Shown: positions 1-11,944, counted from the stretch's first letter. The stretch: DNA of 51,154 nucleotides from Deltaproteobacteria bacterium (GCA_016875025.1 VGSH01000008.1:1-51154); one strand, 5' to 3'. The notes: generated by a model not told the origin, from the letters alone. A program made the numbers and translations.

Positions 1-1
1 G

Positions 2-157
2 CTGCCCGAAGGCGTTGAGATGGTGATGCCCGGTGACAATGTGGCCATCGAGGCCGAGCTGATTACGCCGATCGCCATGGAGAAAGAGCTTCGATTCGCG
101 ATACGCGAAGGCGGCCGCACGGTGGGCGCCGGCGTTATCAGTGATGTTATAGAATAA
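2..157 (+). CDS. tuf: Elongation factor Tu, first copy, 3' end only
   Basis: This is the C-terminal ~51 residues of EF-Tu, the GTPase that delivers aminoacyl-tRNA to the ribosome; only part of beta-barrel domain III is present because the gene starts outside the window. Base 1 is the last base of a codon, so the readable frame begins at base 2 with [13 protein letters not shown] and ends at TAA (155-157). The piece matches bases 14025-14181 of the complete tuf downstream except for three differences (121, 124, 127), all at third codon positions, so the encoded protein is the same. Identity stops at the stop codon. It lies upstream of rpmG-tRNA-Trp-secE-nusG, a common position for a tuf copy. 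Confidence 0.97.
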   Translation: MPEGVEMVMPGDNVAIEAELITPIAMEKELRFAIREGGRTVGAGVISDVIE

Positions 158-233
158 TATAATAATAGCATTGGCGTGTCCGGCGGACGGTCAATACACT
201 TGTTACCTATAGTCTATACAGGGTTGCTGAAGG

Positions 234-383
234 ATGAGAGACATAGTGATACTGGCCTGTTCGCAGTGCAAGAACAGGAACTACAATACGACGAAGAATA
301 AGAAGAAGACGACCGGCAAACTTGAGTTTAAAAAGTACTGCCGATTCTGCCATACGCACACGGTGCATAAAGAGACAAAGTAG
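234..383 (+). CDS. rpmG: Ribosomal protein L33 (zinc-ribbon type)
   Basis: A 49-residue large-subunit protein that sits near the E site of the 50S subunit. It begins [17 protein letters not shown] and carries two Cys pairs (C9/C12 and C36/C39), so this is the zinc-binding form of L33. The ATG at 234 follows a GAAGG sequence. It lies between tuf and tRNA-Trp, ahead of secE-nusG, the usual setting of rpmG in many bacteria. Length and basic composition are normal. Identification is confident despite the small size. Confidence 0.95.
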   Translation: MRDIVILACSQCKNRNYNTTKNKKKTTGKLEFKKYCRFCHTHTVHKETK

Positions 384-446
384 CCTGCGGTGCGGCATAT
401 TCTTCAGTCCTGGCAATCTTCAATGTATGTATTTGACAGATGTGCC

Positions 447-523
447 AGGCCAGTAGCTCTAACGGATAGAGCACCGGACTCCAAATCCGGGTGATGGGGG
501 TTCGAATCCCTCCTGGCCTGCCA
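447..523 (+). tRNA. tRNA-Trp (anticodon CCA)
   Basis: The acceptor arms AGGCCAG (447-453) and CTGGCCT (513-519) pair perfectly and are followed by discriminator G and an encoded CCA (521-523). The anticodon stem CCGGA/TCCGG encloses loop CTCCAAA, giving anticodon CCA, which reads UGG (Trp). The T-loop sequence GGTTCGAATCC is canonical. The gene sits between rpmG and secE, where tRNA-Trp is frequently found, and is probably cotranscribed and processed from the message. Confidence 0.98.
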
Positions 524-559
524 TACTTAACGCATGCGTGCGTGATGAACGGGGACGTG

Positions 560-766
560 ATGGCTGTGGATGTAAAAGGTATCGCTGATAAAGCCAGGCA
601 GTTTTTGCGTGAGGTAAAAACCGAGCTCAAAAAGATAACCTGGCCCGGCCGCAAGGAAACCATTGCGTCGACAGTGGTCGTGATCGTGATTGTTCTTATC
701 GTTTGCGTCTATCTTGGGATCGTTGATGTGATTCTATCCCGTTTGATCAGGTTGATAGTTTATTGA
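560..766 (+). CDS. secE: Preprotein translocase subunit SecE
   Basis: A 68-residue inner-membrane subunit of the SecYEG translocon. It has the short single-span form: an amphipathic region with VKTELKKITWPGRKET (the conserved K-x-x-W-P segment, about residues 19-34) and one hydrophobic helix at about residues 36-60. The ATG at 560 is chosen because GGGGAC lies a normal distance upstream and the product then starts MAVDVKG; an open frame continues back to 491 but would overlap the tRNA. The stop lies 13 nt before the nusG start, so the two are likely co-translated. SecY is encoded at 23149. Confidence 0.94.
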   Translation: MAVDVKGIADKARQFLREVKTELKKITWPGRKETIASTVVVIVIVLIVCVYLGIVDVILSRLIRLIVY

Positions 767-779
767 GTTGAGGCCCGTT

Positions 780-1328
780 ATGTCGAAGCAGTGGTATGTC
801 GTGCATACCTATTCCGGCTATGAAAATAAAGTCAAGGATATGCTGGAAGAGCGTATTAAAGCCTACGCGATGCAGGATATGTTTGATGATATCCTCATTC
901 CGACCGAGGATGTTGAGGAAATTATTAAAAGCAAAAAGGGTGAAAAGCAGGTTAAAAAGGCCTCGCGCAAGTTCTTCCCCGGCTATTTGCTGGTGCACAT
1001 GGACATGAACAATGAAACATGGCACCTGGTCAGAAACACGCCCCGGGTAACCGGCTTTATCGGCGGGAAAACCAAGCCTGTCCCGATTCCTGACGGCGGC
1101 ATTGATGACCTGCTTGATAAGATCAAGGAAGGCAAGCTGCGCCCGACCGTTAAGATGAATTTTGAAAAGGGTGATGAGGTTGTCATCGTTGAAGGCCCGT
1201 TTTCAAATTTTAACGGCACTGTTGAGGAGGTCAAGCCTGAAAAGGCCCGTCTGAAAGTACTGGTGAGCATCTTCGGCCGGCAGACGCCCATTGAGCTGGA
1301 GTACCTGCAGGTAAAAAAAATTAATTAG
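780..1328 (+). CDS. nusG: Transcription termination/antitermination factor NusG
   Basis: A 182-residue factor that binds RNA polymerase and couples it to Rho or to the ribosome. The N-terminal NGN domain begins MSKQWYVVHTYSGYENKV and contains FFPGYLLV and the TPRVTGFIGG segment; the C-terminal KOW domain (about residues 128-182) contains KGDEVVIVEGPFSNFNGTV. An in-frame TTG at 768 would add four residues (MRPV), but the ATG at 780 with a GAGG upstream gives the usual family start. It follows secE and precedes rplK, the standard order. Confidence 0.96.
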   Translation: MSKQWYVVHTYSGYENKVKDMLEERIKAYAMQDMFDDILIPTEDVEEIIKSKKGEKQVKKASRKFFPGYLLVHMDMNNETWHLVRNTPRVTGFIGGKTKPVPIPDGGIDDLLDKIKEGKLRPTVKMNFEKGDEVVIVEGPFSNFNGTVEEVKPEKARLKVLVSIFGRQTPIELEYLQVKKIN

Positions 1329-1368
1329 CGGCACTGTTTACATATTATAAAGAACAAAGGAAAGCCCC

Positions 1369-1791
1369 ATGGCAAAAAAGGTAATGACGCAGATTAAGTT
1401 GCAGATTCCTGCGGGGAAGGCCAATCCTTCGCCGCCGGTCGGCCCGGCCCTGGGCCAGCATGGTGTCAATATCATGGAATTCTGCAAGGCATACAATGCA
1501 AAAACGCAGGACAAGGAGGGTCTGATCGTTCCGGTCGTGATCACCGTGTATTCCGATCGCTCTTTTTCCTTTGTAACCAAGACGCCGCCGGCTGCGGTTC
1601 TTTTAAAGAAGGCCGCCGGTATCGTGAAAGGCTCAGGAGAGCCTAATAAAAACAAGGTCGGCAAGGTCAGCATGGATCAGGTGCGCGAAATCGCCCAGGC
1701 CAAGATGCCCGATATTAATGCTAATGATATCGATCATGCGATGAACATAATTATGGGTACCGCGCGCAGCATGGGTATTGAAGTCGTCTGA
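1369..1791 (+). CDS. rplK: Ribosomal protein L11
   Basis: A 140-residue 50S protein at the base of the GTPase-associated centre, where it contacts translation factors and RelA-type stringent factors. The N-terminus carries [20 protein letters not shown], with the Pro-rich hinge, and the C-terminal RNA-binding domain ends in [16 protein letters not shown]. An AAAGGAAAG ribosome-binding site precedes the ATG. It is followed 38 nt later by rplA. In enterobacteria L1 represses this pair by binding the leader; I could not confirm such a site here. Confidence 0.97.
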   Translation: MAKKVMTQIKLQIPAGKANPSPPVGPALGQHGVNIMEFCKAYNAKTQDKEGLIVPVVITVYSDRSFSFVTKTPPAAVLLKKAAGIVKGSGEPNKNKVGKVSMDQVREIAQAKMPDINANDIDHAMNIIMGTARSMGIEVV

Positions 1792-1829
1792 CTGCGCGTG
1801 GCGTAACGTACAGAACACAGGATGAAACC

Positions 1830-2525
1830 ATGGCAAAAAAAGGTAAACGTTACAGTGAGGCCCGTGCGAATATCGACCGGGACAGGCGCTATGAACTGGC
1901 CGAGGCAATTGATCTGGTAAAGCAGTCCGCCAGCGCCAAATTTGACGAGACCGCCGAAGTGGCGATCAGGCTCGGTGTCGATCCCCGCAAGGCCGATCAA
2001 ATGGTGCGCGGCACGGTTATGCTGCCACACGGCACCGGCAAATCGGTACGGGTGCTGGTGTTCGCCAAGGGTGAAAAGGAAATTGAAGCCCGCGATGCAG
2101 GCGCCGATTTCGTCGGCGCTGAGGACCTGGTTGAAAAAATCCAGGGCGGCTGGCTTGAGTTTGACAAAGCGGTTGCCACGCCGGATATGATGGGGCTTGT
2201 GGGCCGCATTGCAAAGGTACTCGGGCCGCGCGGCATGATGCCCAATCCCAAGGTCGGCACGGTTACCCTGAACCTCAAGGAGACGATCGGCGAGATCAAG
2301 AAAGGCAAGGTTGAGTTTCGCACCGATAAGGGCGCCAATCTGCACGTGCCGGTGGGCAAGGTTTCCTTTGACCGTGAAAAATTGCAGGAGAATATCGTTT
2401 CGCTGATTGATACCGTGAATCGCATGAAGCCGCCGGCAAGCAAGGGCCAGTATATGCGCAATATGGTGCTCTCCTCCACCATGGGTCCGGGCGTAAAGGT
2501 TGATATTGCCTCGTTAAAGGAATAG
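1830..2525 (+). CDS. rplA: Ribosomal protein L1
   Basis: A 231-residue protein of the mobile L1 stalk that guides deacylated tRNA out of the E site. Recognisable segments are the N-terminal KKGKRYSEA, the central [20 protein letters not shown] signature (about residues 120-145) and the C-terminal [11 protein letters not shown]. Length is typical (E. coli 234). It sits between rplK and rplJ as expected, with a 46-nt gap before the GTG start of rplJ. Confidence 0.97.
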   Translation: MAKKGKRYSEARANIDRDRRYELAEAIDLVKQSASAKFDETAEVAIRLGVDPRKADQMVRGTVMLPHGTGKSVRVLVFAKGEKEIEARDAGADFVGAEDLVEKIQGGWLEFDKAVATPDMMGLVGRIAKVLGPRGMMPNPKVGTVTLNLKETIGEIKKGKVEFRTDKGANLHVPVGKVSFDREKLQENIVSLIDTVNRMKPPASKGQYMRNMVLSSTMGPGVKVDIASLKE

Positions 2526-2571
2526 AGCTTTAACGACATTCAAACACGTTTGACAGTGAAAGGTACTAACT

Positions 2572-3111
2572 GTGAGCAGACACGATCGAGAAGAAACAGT
2601 TGCGAGCCTGAACGCGCAGTTGCAGCGGGCCCGTGCAATGTATGTATTTGACTACACCGGTCTCAATGTTGACAAGATAACCAGCCTGCGGCGCGATATC
2701 CGGGGAGTCGGTTCAGAGGTAAAGGTCGCCAAGAACACGCTTTTAAAAATCGCCGTTAAAAATACTGCATTTGAGCCGCTCTGCGAGCATTTTGTCGGCC
2801 AGACCGCAGTTGCGTTTATCGAAGGTGATCCGGCCCAGGCGGCTAAGACCCTGACGCGATTTTATAATGATGCCAAAAAGGAAAATCCTGATCTGCGTTT
2901 TACGATCAGGGCCGGTGTGCTTGAAAATACGCTGCTGAGCGCTACCCAGATCAACCAGATCGGTGATCTGCCGGGCAGGGATGTGCTCCTTGCTCAGCTT
3001 GTCGGTATGCTTGCGGCACCGATTGCAGGGTTCGTTTCAGTTTTATCGGATATCCCGCGGAAGTTCCTGCGGGTTCTGGCTGCTGTTGCCGAGCAGAAAG
3101 AGGGAAAATAA
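2572..3111 (+). CDS. rplJ: Ribosomal protein L10
   Basis: A 179-residue stalk-base protein that anchors L7/L12 dimers through its C-terminal helix. It starts at GTG with the sequence MSRHDREETVASLN; the core contains FDYTGLNVDKITSLRR and KVAKNTLLKIA, and a helical C-terminal tail (PRKFLRVLAAVAEQKEGK) forms the L7/L12 attachment. Only 46 nt separate it from rplA, so if L10 autoregulates its message as in E. coli the target must lie within or just upstream of this gap. Confidence 0.95.
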   Translation: MSRHDREETVASLNAQLQRARAMYVFDYTGLNVDKITSLRRDIRGVGSEVKVAKNTLLKIAVKNTAFEPLCEHFVGQTAVAFIEGDPAQAAKTLTRFYNDAKKENPDLRFTIRAGVLENTLLSATQINQIGDLPGRDVLLAQLVGMLAAPIAGFVSVLSDIPRKFLRVLAAVAEQKEGK

Positions 3112-3163
3112 TTCACGCGGCGAAAGTAACGCATAATTCATTTATTTTCAGGAGGTTTTTGCA

Positions 3164-3547
3164 ATGGCTGAGATTACAAAGGATGATGTTATTTCTTACA
3201 TCGAAAACATGTCGGTGCTTGATCTGTCCAACATGATCAAGGAGCTGGAAGAAAAGTTCGGCGTATCAGCAGCTGCCGTTGCCGCGGCACCTGCTGCCGT
3301 TGCCGCGGGTGGTGATGCCGCTGCGGCGGAGGAAAAGACCGAATTTGATGTCGTGCTCGTCGGCGCCGGTGAAAAGCGCATCAACGTCATCAAGGTTGTA
3401 CGCGAGGTTACGGGGCTTGGACTGAAGGAAGCCAAGGATTTTGTTGATGCGCTTCCCAAGGCGGTCAAGGAAGCCATTCCGAAAGCCGAAGCTGAAGACA
3501 TTAAGAAAAAGCTCGAAGAAGCCGGCGCCTCCGCTGAGATTAAGTAA
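3164..3547 (+). CDS. rplL: Ribosomal protein L7/L12
   Basis: A 127-residue stalk protein present in several copies per ribosome that recruits translational GTPases. The N-terminal dimerisation domain is followed by an Ala/Gly-rich flexible hinge (about residues 36-58) and a globular C-terminal domain with KTEFDVVL and the factor-binding [12 protein letters not shown] helix. A strong AGGAGG site lies 7 nt before the ATG, consistent with the need for high output. A terminator-like hairpin follows the gene. Confidence 0.97.
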   Translation: MAEITKDDVISYIENMSVLDLSNMIKELEEKFGVSAAAVAAAPAAVAAGGDAAAAEEKTEFDVVLVGAGEKRINVIKVVREVTGLGLKEAKDFVDALPKAVKEAIPKAEAEDIKKKLEEAGASAEIK

Positions 3548-3574
3548 CTACTGCACAGTGCTTTCTGGTAAGAC

Positions 3575-3628
3575 TGCCTTATGCCCCTGACTGTATCGGA
3601 GGGAATAAGGCAGACTTTTATTTTTTTT
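3575..3628 (+). terminator. Attenuator-like hairpin between rplL and rpoB
   Basis: The arms TGCCTTAT (3575-3582) and ATAAGGCA (3605-3612) pair perfectly and are extended inward by CCCCTGA against TCGGAGGG; a T-rich tract (TTTTATTTTTTTT) follows. This is an intrinsic terminator by structure, but rpoB starts only 26 nt beyond it with no obvious new promoter, so partial read-through is implied. E. coli uses an attenuator at the same place to make less polymerase than stalk protein. Confidence 0.85.
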
Positions 3629-3653
3629 ACTCTACAGGCATATGGAGTTTTGC

Positions 3654-6600
3654 ATGGCTCAGGTAGGCGCACAGAAACTTCGATTCCGCAAAAGTTTTCA
3701 GAAAATTCCCGATATCATGGACATACCGAATCTGATCGACATTCAGAAACGGTCCTATGATAATTTTCTGCAAAAGGATGTCCCCCCCGAGCAGCGTCAG
3801 GTGTGCGGCCTGCAGTGGGTGTTTCTCAGCGTTTTTCCGATTAAGAATTACAATGAGACATCCTCTCTGGAATTCGTCAGCTATTCGCTCGGTCCTCCCA
3901 AATACGATATTGACGAGTGCCGGCAGAAGGAACTTACGCTGGCCTCGCCGCTCAAGGTGCTGATCAGGCTGGTGAACTACGACCCGGAAACGAAGAATAT
4001 TCGCGATATCAAAGAGCAGGAAGTCTATTTCGGCGAGATTCCGCTCATGACCGAAAACGGCACGTTTGTGATCAACGGCACCGAGCGCGTTGTCGTGAGC
4101 CAGCTGCACCGCTCGCCGGGCGTATTTTTTGATCATGACCGCGGGAAAACCCTCTCCAGCGGCAAATTTCTGTATTCGGCCCGTATCATCCCCAGCCGGG
4201 GGTCATGGATAGATTTCGAGTATGATCCCAAGGATATTTTATATGTGCGCATTGACCGCCGGCGCAAGTTCCCGGTGACGGTGCTGCTCAAAGCGCTGGG
4301 CTACAGCGACCAGAAGCTGCTTGAGTATTTTTATACGGTTGAAGACCTGGTGTTCGAGGACAGCGGCGTGCGCATGAGCATCCGCTCGCCCTTCTTCGGC
4401 GAGGGAATCGCCTGCAGCGATATTGTTGACAGGCGCAATGAGGTGATCGTCAAGAAGGGCCGCAAGTTCAACAAGGCCATCGTGAGCAAAATGCGCAAAG
4501 CCGGCATTGACGCTATCACCATTGCCGAGCAGGATATCGTCGATAAGGTCGTTGCCGCAGATGTCGTTGACCCCGCTACAGGCGAGGTTGTTTTCCGGTG
4601 CAATGAGAGACTCACTGCTGATGGTGTCCTGCAGATCAGGCAGCGCGGCATTAAAAAAATCAGCATTCTTTACATCGATCGCCATAACATTGATTCATCC
4701 CTGCGTGACACTCTTGAGATTGACAAGGTCAGGTCGCAGGATGAAGCGATCGTTGAGATATACAAGCGCCTGCGGCCTAATGACCCTCCCAGCCAGGAAA
4801 GTGCCAATGCGCATTTCAACCGGCTCTTTTTCGAACAGGATTTCTATGAACTGACAACGGTCGGCCGCCTTAAAATCAACTTCCGCCTCAATCTTGATGC
4901 GCCGATAGAGTCAACGGTCCTGAGCCCTGAAGACATTATGAGGACGGTAGCCACCCTGATAGACATTAAAAACGGGCGCGGTGATATCGACGATATCGAT
5001 CATCTGGGCAACCGGCGTGTGCGAACGGTCGGCGAGCTTGTTGAGAACCACTATCGTATCGGCCTTGTGCGCATGGAGCGGGCTATCAAAGAGCGCATGA
5101 GCCTGCAGGAGCTTGAAACCCTGATGCCGCATGACCTGGTAAACTCGAAAATGGTTTCAGCGGTCATTAAGGAGTTTTTTGGATCCAGCCAGCTCTCCCA
5201 GTTTATGGATCAGACCAACCCGCTCTCAGAGATCACGCACAAGCGCCGCCTGAGCGCTCTGGGGCCGGGAGGCCTGACGCGCGAGCGCGCCGGGTTTGAG
5301 GTGCGCGACGTGCACCCCACGCACTACGGCCGTATCTGTCCGATTGAAACACCGGAAGGGCCCAATATCGGATTGATCGCGTCGCTGTCGACGTTTGCGC
5401 GCGTCAATGACTACGGGTTTGTGGAAACGCCGTATCGCCGGGTTGAAAACGGCCGGGTGAGCAAAAAGGTCGAATACCTTTCCGCCCTGCAGGAGGAAAA
5501 GTTTGTCATCGCCCAGGCAAACGCTCCGATCGATGCAAAGGGAAAATTCGAAAATCAGCTCGTTTCCGCGCGCCGTGGCGGTGAGTTTATCATGGCCGCT
5601 GCCGAGGAAATCGAGTATATGGACGTCTCCCCGAAGCAGCTTGTGAGCGTGGCCGCATCGCTGATCCCGTTTCTGGAAAACGATGACGCCAACCGCGCGC
5701 TGATGGGCTCCAACATGCAGCGCCAGGCCGTTCCGCTGTTGCGCACGCAGGCGCCGCTTGTGGGTACCGGCATGGAGGGTATTGCCGCCCGGGATTCAGG
5801 CGTCGGAATCGTTGCAAAGCGCAGCGGGGTCGTGCGCAGCGTTGATGCCGAGCGCATCGTGGTCAAACACGACGTGGAGGCGGGTAGAATCGGTGCTGAT
5901 GTCGACATCTACAAGCTGACCAAGTATCGCCGCTCAAATCAGAACACCTGTATCAACCAGCATCCGATCGTGCGTGTCGGCGACTGGGTTGATGCCGGCG
6001 ATTTGATCGCTGACGGGCCGGCAACCGAGATGGGTGAGCTCGCTCTTGGCCGCAATGTGCTGGTCGCCTTTATGCCCTGGGGAGGCTATAACTTTGAAGA
6101 TTCCATTCTTGTCAGCGAGACGCTGATCCGTGAGGACGCGTTTACCTCCATTCATATCGAGGAATTCAATGTACTGGCGCGTGATACCAAGCTCGGCAAG
6201 GAGGAAATAACCCGCGACATTCCGAACGTCGGCGAGGATATGCTCGCCCAGCTTGATGAGAGCGGTATCGTGCGCATCGGCGCCGAGGTGAAGCCCGGCG
6301 ATATTCTCGTCGGCAAGATTACGCCCAAGGGCGAAACCCAGCTTTCCCCGGAGGAAAAGCTTCTGCGGGCGATTTTCGGTGAAAAAGCCCGTGACGTTCA
6401 GGACACCTCGCTGCGGATGCCGCCCGGTGTCGAGGGCACGGTTATCGGGGTGAGTATTTTTTCGCGCAAAGGCGCGGATAAGGATGATCGCACCCGCTCA
6501 ATCGAGGATGAGGATCGTGCACGTTTTCTCAAAGACCAGGAGGATGAAATCCGGATCCTGCAGGAGAGCGTCAATAAGCGTCTGAAAAAAATGCTGGTGG

Positions 6601-7757
6601 GCAAAACCATCGGCAAGAAGTTTATTGATGAGAAGAAGGGTAAGGAAATTTTGAAAAAAGGCGCCGTTGTAACGGCCGCGCATGTTGACTCAATACCGCT
6701 TGCAAAATGGACCAAAGTGAGTATTGCCGGCAAAGAGGAGACCGCTGAAAAAATCGAGAGCATCAAGCGTGATTTTGACGAACAGGTCCGCGTCATCAAG
6801 CTTGTGTTTGAAGAAAAAATCGAAAAGATCAAGCGCGGTGATGAGCTGCCGCCCGGCGTAATCAAGATGGTCAAGGTCAACCTGGCTGTTAAGCGCAAGC
6901 TGTCGGTCGGCGATAAGATGGCCGGTCGTCATGGCAATAAGGGCGTGCTTTCACGTATATTGCCGGTTGAAGACATGCCGTACATGGAAGACGGAACCCC
7001 GGTCGATATCGTGCTGAACCCGCTGGGCGTTCCCTCGCGCATGAACGTGGGCCAGATACTTGAAACCCACCTTGGCTGGACCGCGCGCGGCCTCGGCCAG
7101 AAGATCGGCCAGATGCTCAAGGATCAAACCACACCGCAGAAAATCCGCGCCTGGATCAAGAAGATTTACGGCGATAAGTCGGTGTCAGCCCTGATCGACG
7201 CGCTGCCTGATGATGAGCTGCTTGCGCTTGCCGAAAAGCTGTCCCGCGGCGTGCACATGGCAACGCCGGTTTTTGACGGTGCCCGCGAGGCACAGATCAA
7301 CGAGTGTTTTGAAGAGGCGCAGATGCCCAATTCCGGCCAGACGAAGCTGTTTGACGGTCGAACCGGCGAGCCGTTCGATAAGGAAGTGACGGTCGGCATT
7401 ATCTACATGCTCAAGCTGCATCATCTGGTTGATGACAAGATCCACGCTCGCTCTATCGGCACCTATTCGCTGGTCACCCAGCAGCCTCTGGGGGGCAAGG
7501 CCCAGTTCGGCGGCCAGCGGCTTGGCGAGATGGAAGTATGGGCGCTTGAAGCCTATGGGGCTGCCTACACGCTGCAGGAGCTGCTGACGCTCAAATCAGA
7601 CGACGTGTACGGACGCAGCAAGCTGTATGAAAATATCGTCAAGGGCGATCTCAATATCGCGCCGGCGCTTCCGGAGTCGTTTAATGTGCTCGTCAAGGAA
7701 CTGCAGAGCCTGTGCCTCGATGTTGAATTCATTGAGCCCGAAAGCGACAAAAAATAA
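3654..7757 (+). CDS. rpoB: RNA polymerase beta subunit
   Basis: A 1,367-residue catalytic subunit of RNA polymerase. The start at 3654 ([16 protein letters not shown]) is preferred because GGAG lies 6 nt upstream; an in-frame ATG at 3642 lacks such a site. The rifampicin pocket at about residues 506-535 ([27 protein letters not shown]) has the wild-type D, H and S residues, predicting a drug-sensitive enzyme. Downstream are the conserved [20 protein letters not shown] segment and, near the C-terminus, [21 protein letters not shown]. It is co-oriented with rpoC, 32 nt downstream. Confidence 0.98.
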   Translation: MAQVGAQKLRFRKSFQKIPDIMDIPNLIDIQKRSYDNFLQKDVPPEQRQVCGLQWVFLSVFPIKNYNETSSLEFVSYSLGPPKYDIDECRQKELTLASPLKVLIRLVNYDPETKNIRDIKEQEVYFGEIPLMTENGTFVINGTERVVVSQLHRSPGVFFDHDRGKTLSSGKFLYSARIIPSRGSWIDFEYDPKDILYVRIDRRRKFPVTVLLKALGYSDQKLLEYFYTVEDLVFEDSGVRMSIRSPFFGEGIACSDIVDRRNEVIVKKGRKFNKAIVSKMRKAGIDAITIAEQDIVDKVVAADVVDPATGEVVFRCNERLTADGVLQIRQRGIKKISILYIDRHNIDSSLRDTLEIDKVRSQDEAIVEIYKRLRPNDPPSQESANAHFNRLFFEQDFYELTTVGRLKINFRLNLDAPIESTVLSPEDIMRTVATLIDIKNGRGDIDDIDHLGNRRVRTVGELVENHYRIGLVRMERAIKERMSLQELETLMPHDLVNSKMVSAVIKEFFGSSQLSQFMDQTNPLSEITHKRRLSALGPGGLTRERAGFEVRDVHPTHYGRICPIETPEGPNIGLIASLSTFARVNDYGFVETPYRRVENGRVSKKVEYLSALQEEKFVIAQANAPIDAKGKFENQLVSARRGGEFIMAAAEEIEYMDVSPKQLVSVAASLIPFLENDDANRALMGSNMQRQAVPLLRTQAPLVGTGMEGIAARDSGVGIVAKRSGVVRSVDAERIVVKHDVEAGRIGADVDIYKLTKYRRSNQNTCINQHPIVRVGDWVDAGDLIADGPATEMGELALGRNVLVAFMPWGGYNFEDSILVSETLIREDAFTSIHIEEFNVLARDTKLGKEEITRDIPNVGEDMLAQLDESGIVRIGAEVKPGDILVGKITPKGETQLSPEEKLLRAIFGEKARDVQDTSLRMPPGVEGTVIGVSIFSRKGADKDDRTRSIEDEDRARFLKDQEDEIRILQESVNKRLKKMLVGKTIGKKFIDEKKGKEILKKGAVVTAAHVDSIPLAKWTKVSIAGKEETAEKIESIKRDFDEQVRVIKLVFEEKIEKIKRGDELPPGVIKMVKVNLAVKRKLSVGDKMAGRHGNKGVLSRILPVEDMPYMEDGTPVDIVLNPLGVPSRMNVGQILETHLGWTARGLGQKIGQMLKDQTTPQKIRAWIKKIYGDKSVSALIDALPDDELLALAEKLSRGVHMATPVFDGAREAQINECFEEAQMPNSGQTKLFDGRTGEPFDKEVTVGIIYMLKLHHLVDDKIHARSIGTYSLVTQQPLGGKAQFGGQRLGEMEVWALEAYGAAYTLQELLTLKSDDVYGRSKLYENIVKGDLNIAPALPESFNVLVKELQSLCLDVEFIEPESDKK

Positions 7758-7789
7758 TTCTATTAATCTCTTTGTAAGAGGTATTGCAT

Positions 7790-10700
7790 ATGAACGGATT
7801 TTTTTCAATTCATCAGGCCCAGTCAAGAATCGTTGACAGCTTTGATGCTCTCAAGATTTCGATTGCATCAGCCGACACCATCCGGGGCTGGTCCAACGGT
7901 GAGGTGAAAAAGCCGGAGACGATTAACTACCGCACGTTCAAACCGGAGCGCGACGGGCTTTTCTGCGCGAAGATATTCGGTCCGGTCAAGGACTATGAAT
8001 GCAATTGCGGCAAGTACAAGCGCCTGAAGCATCGCGGTATCGTCTGTGAGAAGTGCGGTGTTGAGGTTATTCCGTCGTTCGTGCGCCGCGAGCGTCTCGG
8101 TCATATCGAACTGGCCTGCCCGGTAGCGCATATCTGGTTTTTGCGCAGTCTGCCCAGCCGTATCGGCACCCTGCTTGATATGACGCTGCGTGATCTTGAA
8201 AAGGTGCTCTATTTCGAGTCCTATGTCGTTACCGACCCGAAGAAGACCGCCTATCAGGTCGGCGAGTGCATGGATGAGGATCATTACCGCAAGGCCTATA
8301 TCGAGCAGAATCAGGATTTCAATGCCGGCATGGGTGCTGAGGCGATCCGCGAGCTGCTCAGAAAAATCGATCTTGATGAGCTTTCAAAGCAGCTGCGTGA
8401 GGAGATTCACGTTACCAGCTCCGAGGCCAAGAAGAAAAAGCTTGCCAAGCGGCTGCGCATCGTCGAGGCCTTCCGCAACTCGGATAATGAGCCGGAATGG
8501 ATGATCCTTGACGTCATTCCCGTTATACCGCCGGACCTGCGCCCGCTGGTACCCCTGGAAGGCGGCCGGTTTGCAACGTCGGACCTGAATGATCTGTACC
8601 GGCGCGTTATCAACCGCAACAACCGCTTGAAGAAGCTGCTTGAGCTGGATGCGCCTGATATCATTATCCGCAATGAAAAGCGCATGCTGCAGGAGGCCGT
8701 GGATGTGCTGTTTGACAACGGCCGGCGCGGTAAGGTGCTGACCGGACGCAACAAGCGCCCGTTAAAATCGCTCTCCGATATGCTCAAGGGCAAACAGGGG
8801 CGTTTCCGTCAGAACCTGCTCGGCAAGCGTGTTGATTATTCCGGGCGAACGGTTATCGTCATCGGCCCCGAGCTCCGGCTGCACCAGTGCGGTCTGCCGA
8901 AGCGCATGGCCATCGAGCTGTTTAAGCCCTTCGTGTACAATCTGCTGATCGTCAGGGGGTATGCGACAACCATTAAAAGCGCCAAGAAAATGGTTGAGCG
9001 CGAAACGCCCGAGGTCTGGGACTGCCTTGAATCGGTCGTTAAGGAGTTCCCGGTCATGCTCAACCGCGCTCCGACACTGCACCGTCTGGGTCTGCAGGCT
9101 TTTGAGCCTCTGCTTGTCGAAGGCAAGGCTATCCAGCTGCATCCGCTCGTATGCACCGCGTTTAACGCTGATTTTGACGGCGACCAGATGGCCGTGCATG
9201 TTCCGATCACGCTGCAGGCCCAGATTGAGGCCCGCGTGCTGTTGATGTCCACGAACAATATCCTGTCGCCGGCAAACGGCAAGCCGATCATTATACCGAC
9301 TCAGGACATCGTGCTGGGCATCTATTACATGACGCGCGAGCGCGAAATGGTTAAAGGCAGCGGTAAGGTGTTCTCCGGCGAGAGCGAAGTGCATCTTGCC
9401 TATGACTCGGGCGTTGTTGACCTGCATGCCCGCATCCGGGCGCGGGTGGACGGCGATCTGGTTGAAACAACGGTCGGCCGGGTGATGCTGCGCGAGGCCG
9501 TGCCGCGCGATATTCCCTTTGCCCTTATCAACAGGGTCATGAATAAAAAGGAGCTGGCCAACCTGATCGATTACTGCTACCGCTACTGCGGAGACAAACA
9601 GACCGTTATTCTCTCAGACCGGCTGAAGGATATCGGCTATAAGTACGCCACCAAGTCCGGCATATCGATTTCGATTCAGGACATGCGCATTCCGTCGCGC
9701 AAGGATACGATGATCGAGGAGACCACGGTTGAGGTCCGGCAGATTCAGGACCAGTACAAGGATGGCTTGATCACCGACGGTGAACGCTACAACAAGGTAA
9801 TTGACATCTGGGCGCGCGTGACCGAACAGGTTGCCGATGAAATGCTGCAGGAACTCGGCACTGACGAGTATGTTGACAAGGACGGCAAGAAGCGCAATAC
9901 CCAGAGCCTTAACTCAATATATATTATGGCTGATTCGGGGGCGCGCGGCAGCACGCAGCAGATCCGGCAGCTTGCCGGTATGCGCGGCCTGATGGCCAAA
10001 CCGTCGGGTGAAATTATTGAAACTCCCATTACCGCCAACTTCCGCGAGGGGCTGACGGTGCTGCAGTACTTTATCTCGACACACGGCGCGCGCAAGGGTC
10101 TGGCCGATACCGCCCTGAAAACTGCAAATTCCGGCTATCTTACCCGCCGTCTGGTTGATGTCGCCCAGGACTGCATCATCAGCGAGTATGACTGCCATAC
10201 GATCGACGGGCTCTATATGAGCTCGCTTATCGAGGGCGGAGAGATTATTGAAGCGCTCGGCGACCGTGTTCTGGGGCGTGTCTCGCTTGACGAAATTATT
10301 GACCCGATAACGGGCGAAACAATCGTGAGCAAGAACCATGAAATCGATGAAGCCGCGGTGGAAAAACTGCAGGAAGCCGGTATCGAGCATGTGCGCATCC
10401 GCTCGGTGCTGACCTGCCAGTCGCGCCGCGGCGTGTGCGCCATGTGCTACGGGCGTGATCTTGCGCGCGGGCGCATGGTCAATATCGGTGAGGCGGTCGG
10501 CATTATAGCGGCTCAGTCAATCGGCGAGCCCGGCACCCAGCTGACCATGCGTACTTTCCATATTGGTGGTGCCGCCAGCCGCCGGGTGGAGCAGACAACG
10601 CTTGAAGCCCAGCACAGCGGAACGATCAAGTTTATCACCATGAGTACGGTAGTCAATCGCGACGGCGCAACGGTCGTTATGACCCGTAACGGCAAAATCG

Positions 10701-11944
10701 GCATAGTCGATGCTCAGGGCCGTGAGCGCGATCCCCAGGCGGTCGTGTACGGCGCCAAGTTGAAGGTGCGCGACGGCGACAAGGTGAAGCCCGGGCAGGT
10801 TCTGGCCGAGTGGGATCCTTTCGCGACGCCGATTCTGACGGAAGTCGGCGGCAGGGTTAAATTCGGCGATCTCAAGGAAGGCAACACCATGCGCGAGCAG
10901 GTCGACGAAGTTACCGGCCTTGCCTCCAAGGTTGTCGTTGAGCTCAAAGACCAGCGCGATCATGACAGCCGCCCGAGAATTTCGCTCAAGGACGCAAAGG
11001 GTAAAACCATTATGCTGCCCGGCGAGAAAGAGCGGCCGGCACGCTATTTTATGCCGGTCGGCGCGAACATCGTCGTGAGCGAGGGCGATGAATTGCAGCC
11101 CGGGGATGTGCTGGCGAAAATCACCCGCGAGACCTCCAAGACCAAGGATATCACCGGCGGCCTTCCGCGGGTTGCCGAGCTCCTCGAGGCCCGTAAGCCC
11201 AAGGAGGTTACGGTCATCAGTGAAATCGACGGCACGGTCACCTTCGGCAAGGATATTAAGGGAAAACGAAAGGTTATCGTCACGCCGGGCATCACCGATT
11301 TCGGCGGCAAGAAGCTCGAGCCCAAGGAATATCTCATTCCCAAGGGACGGCATATCAGTGTGCATGAAGGCGACCGCGTCAGAGCCGGTGAGGCCATTAT
11401 GGACGGGCTTCCCAATCCGCATGATGTGCTCAACATTCTGGGCGAAAAGGAGCTGGCCAAGTTCCTGGTCGATGAGGTTCAGGAGGTCTACCGCCTGCAG
11501 GGTGTGAAAATCAACGATAAGCACATTGAGTGCATCGTGCGCCAGATGCTGCAGCGCGTAAAAATCAAGGAGGTCGGCGATACCCAGTTTCTGCTGGATG
11601 AGCAGGTCGAAAAAACGCGCTTCGAGGCGGAAAATGAGAAGGTGCGCGAAATGGGCGGACAGGTCGCTATCGCCGAGCCGCTGCTGCTGGGCATTACCAA
11701 AGCCTCCTTGAGCACGGAAGGCTTCATCTCCGCGGCCTCGTTTCAGGAGACAACCCGGGTGCTCACGCAGGCTGCTATCGAGGGCAAGGTCGATTATCTG
11801 CGCGGTTTGAAGGAAAATGCCGCGATGGGGCGTCTGATTCCCGCCGGGACCGGGCTGGCCGAATATCGCAAGGTGGTCATTCACAGCGATAATGAGACCG
11901 CCCCATCAGGCGGTGTCGCCGCTGAACATACCGATGCGGTGTAG
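7790..11944 (+). CDS. rpoC: RNA polymerase beta' subunit
   Basis: A 1,384-residue subunit carrying the active-site magnesium motif [12 protein letters not shown] (about residues 458-469). The N-terminal zinc site is C71/C73/C86/C89 and the second zinc site includes C876, C883 and C886 ([11 protein letters not shown]). The trigger-loop region includes the [16 protein letters not shown] segment. The ATG at 7790 is used with AAGAGG 8 nt upstream; an in-frame TTG at 7784 is less likely. The 3' end is followed by about 140 nt with a promoter-like sequence before rpsL. Confidence 0.98.
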   Translation: MNGFFSIHQAQSRIVDSFDALKISIASADTIRGWSNGEVKKPETINYRTFKPERDGLFCAKIFGPVKDYECNCGKYKRLKHRGIVCEKCGVEVIPSFVRRERLGHIELACPVAHIWFLRSLPSRIGTLLDMTLRDLEKVLYFESYVVTDPKKTAYQVGECMDEDHYRKAYIEQNQDFNAGMGAEAIRELLRKIDLDELSKQLREEIHVTSSEAKKKKLAKRLRIVEAFRNSDNEPEWMILDVIPVIPPDLRPLVPLEGGRFATSDLNDLYRRVINRNNRLKKLLELDAPDIIIRNEKRMLQEAVDVLFDNGRRGKVLTGRNKRPLKSLSDMLKGKQGRFRQNLLGKRVDYSGRTVIVIGPELRLHQCGLPKRMAIELFKPFVYNLLIVRGYATTIKSAKKMVERETPEVWDCLESVVKEFPVMLNRAPTLHRLGLQAFEPLLVEGKAIQLHPLVCTAFNADFDGDQMAVHVPITLQAQIEARVLLMSTNNILSPANGKPIIIPTQDIVLGIYYMTREREMVKGSGKVFSGESEVHLAYDSGVVDLHARIRARVDGDLVETTVGRVMLREAVPRDIPFALINRVMNKKELANLIDYCYRYCGDKQTVILSDRLKDIGYKYATKSGISISIQDMRIPSRKDTMIEETTVEVRQIQDQYKDGLITDGERYNKVIDIWARVTEQVADEMLQELGTDEYVDKDGKKRNTQSLNSIYIMADSGARGSTQQIRQLAGMRGLMAKPSGEIIETPITANFREGLTVLQYFISTHGARKGLADTALKTANSGYLTRRLVDVAQDCIISEYDCHTIDGLYMSSLIEGGEIIEALGDRVLGRVSLDEIIDPITGETIVSKNHEIDEAAVEKLQEAGIEHVRIRSVLTCQSRRGVCAMCYGRDLARGRMVNIGEAVGIIAAQSIGEPGTQLTMRTFHIGGAASRRVEQTTLEAQHSGTIKFITMSTVVNRDGATVVMTRNGKIGIVDAQGRERDPQAVVYGAKLKVRDGDKVKPGQVLAEWDPFATPILTEVGGRVKFGDLKEGNTMREQVDEVTGLASKVVVELKDQRDHDSRPRISLKDAKGKTIMLPGEKERPARYFMPVGANIVVSEGDELQPGDVLAKITRETSKTKDITGGLPRVAELLEARKPKEVTVISEIDGTVTFGKDIKGKRKVIVTPGITDFGGKKLEPKEYLIPKGRHISVHEGDRVRAGEAIMDGLPNPHDVLNILGEKELAKFLVDEVQEVYRLQGVKINDKHIECIVRQMLQRVKIKEVGDTQFLLDEQVEKTRFEAENEKVREMGGQVAIAEPLLLGITKASLSTEGFISAASFQETTRVLTQAAIEGKVDYLRGLKENAAMGRLIPAGTGLAEYRKVVIHSDNETAPSGGVAAEHTDAV

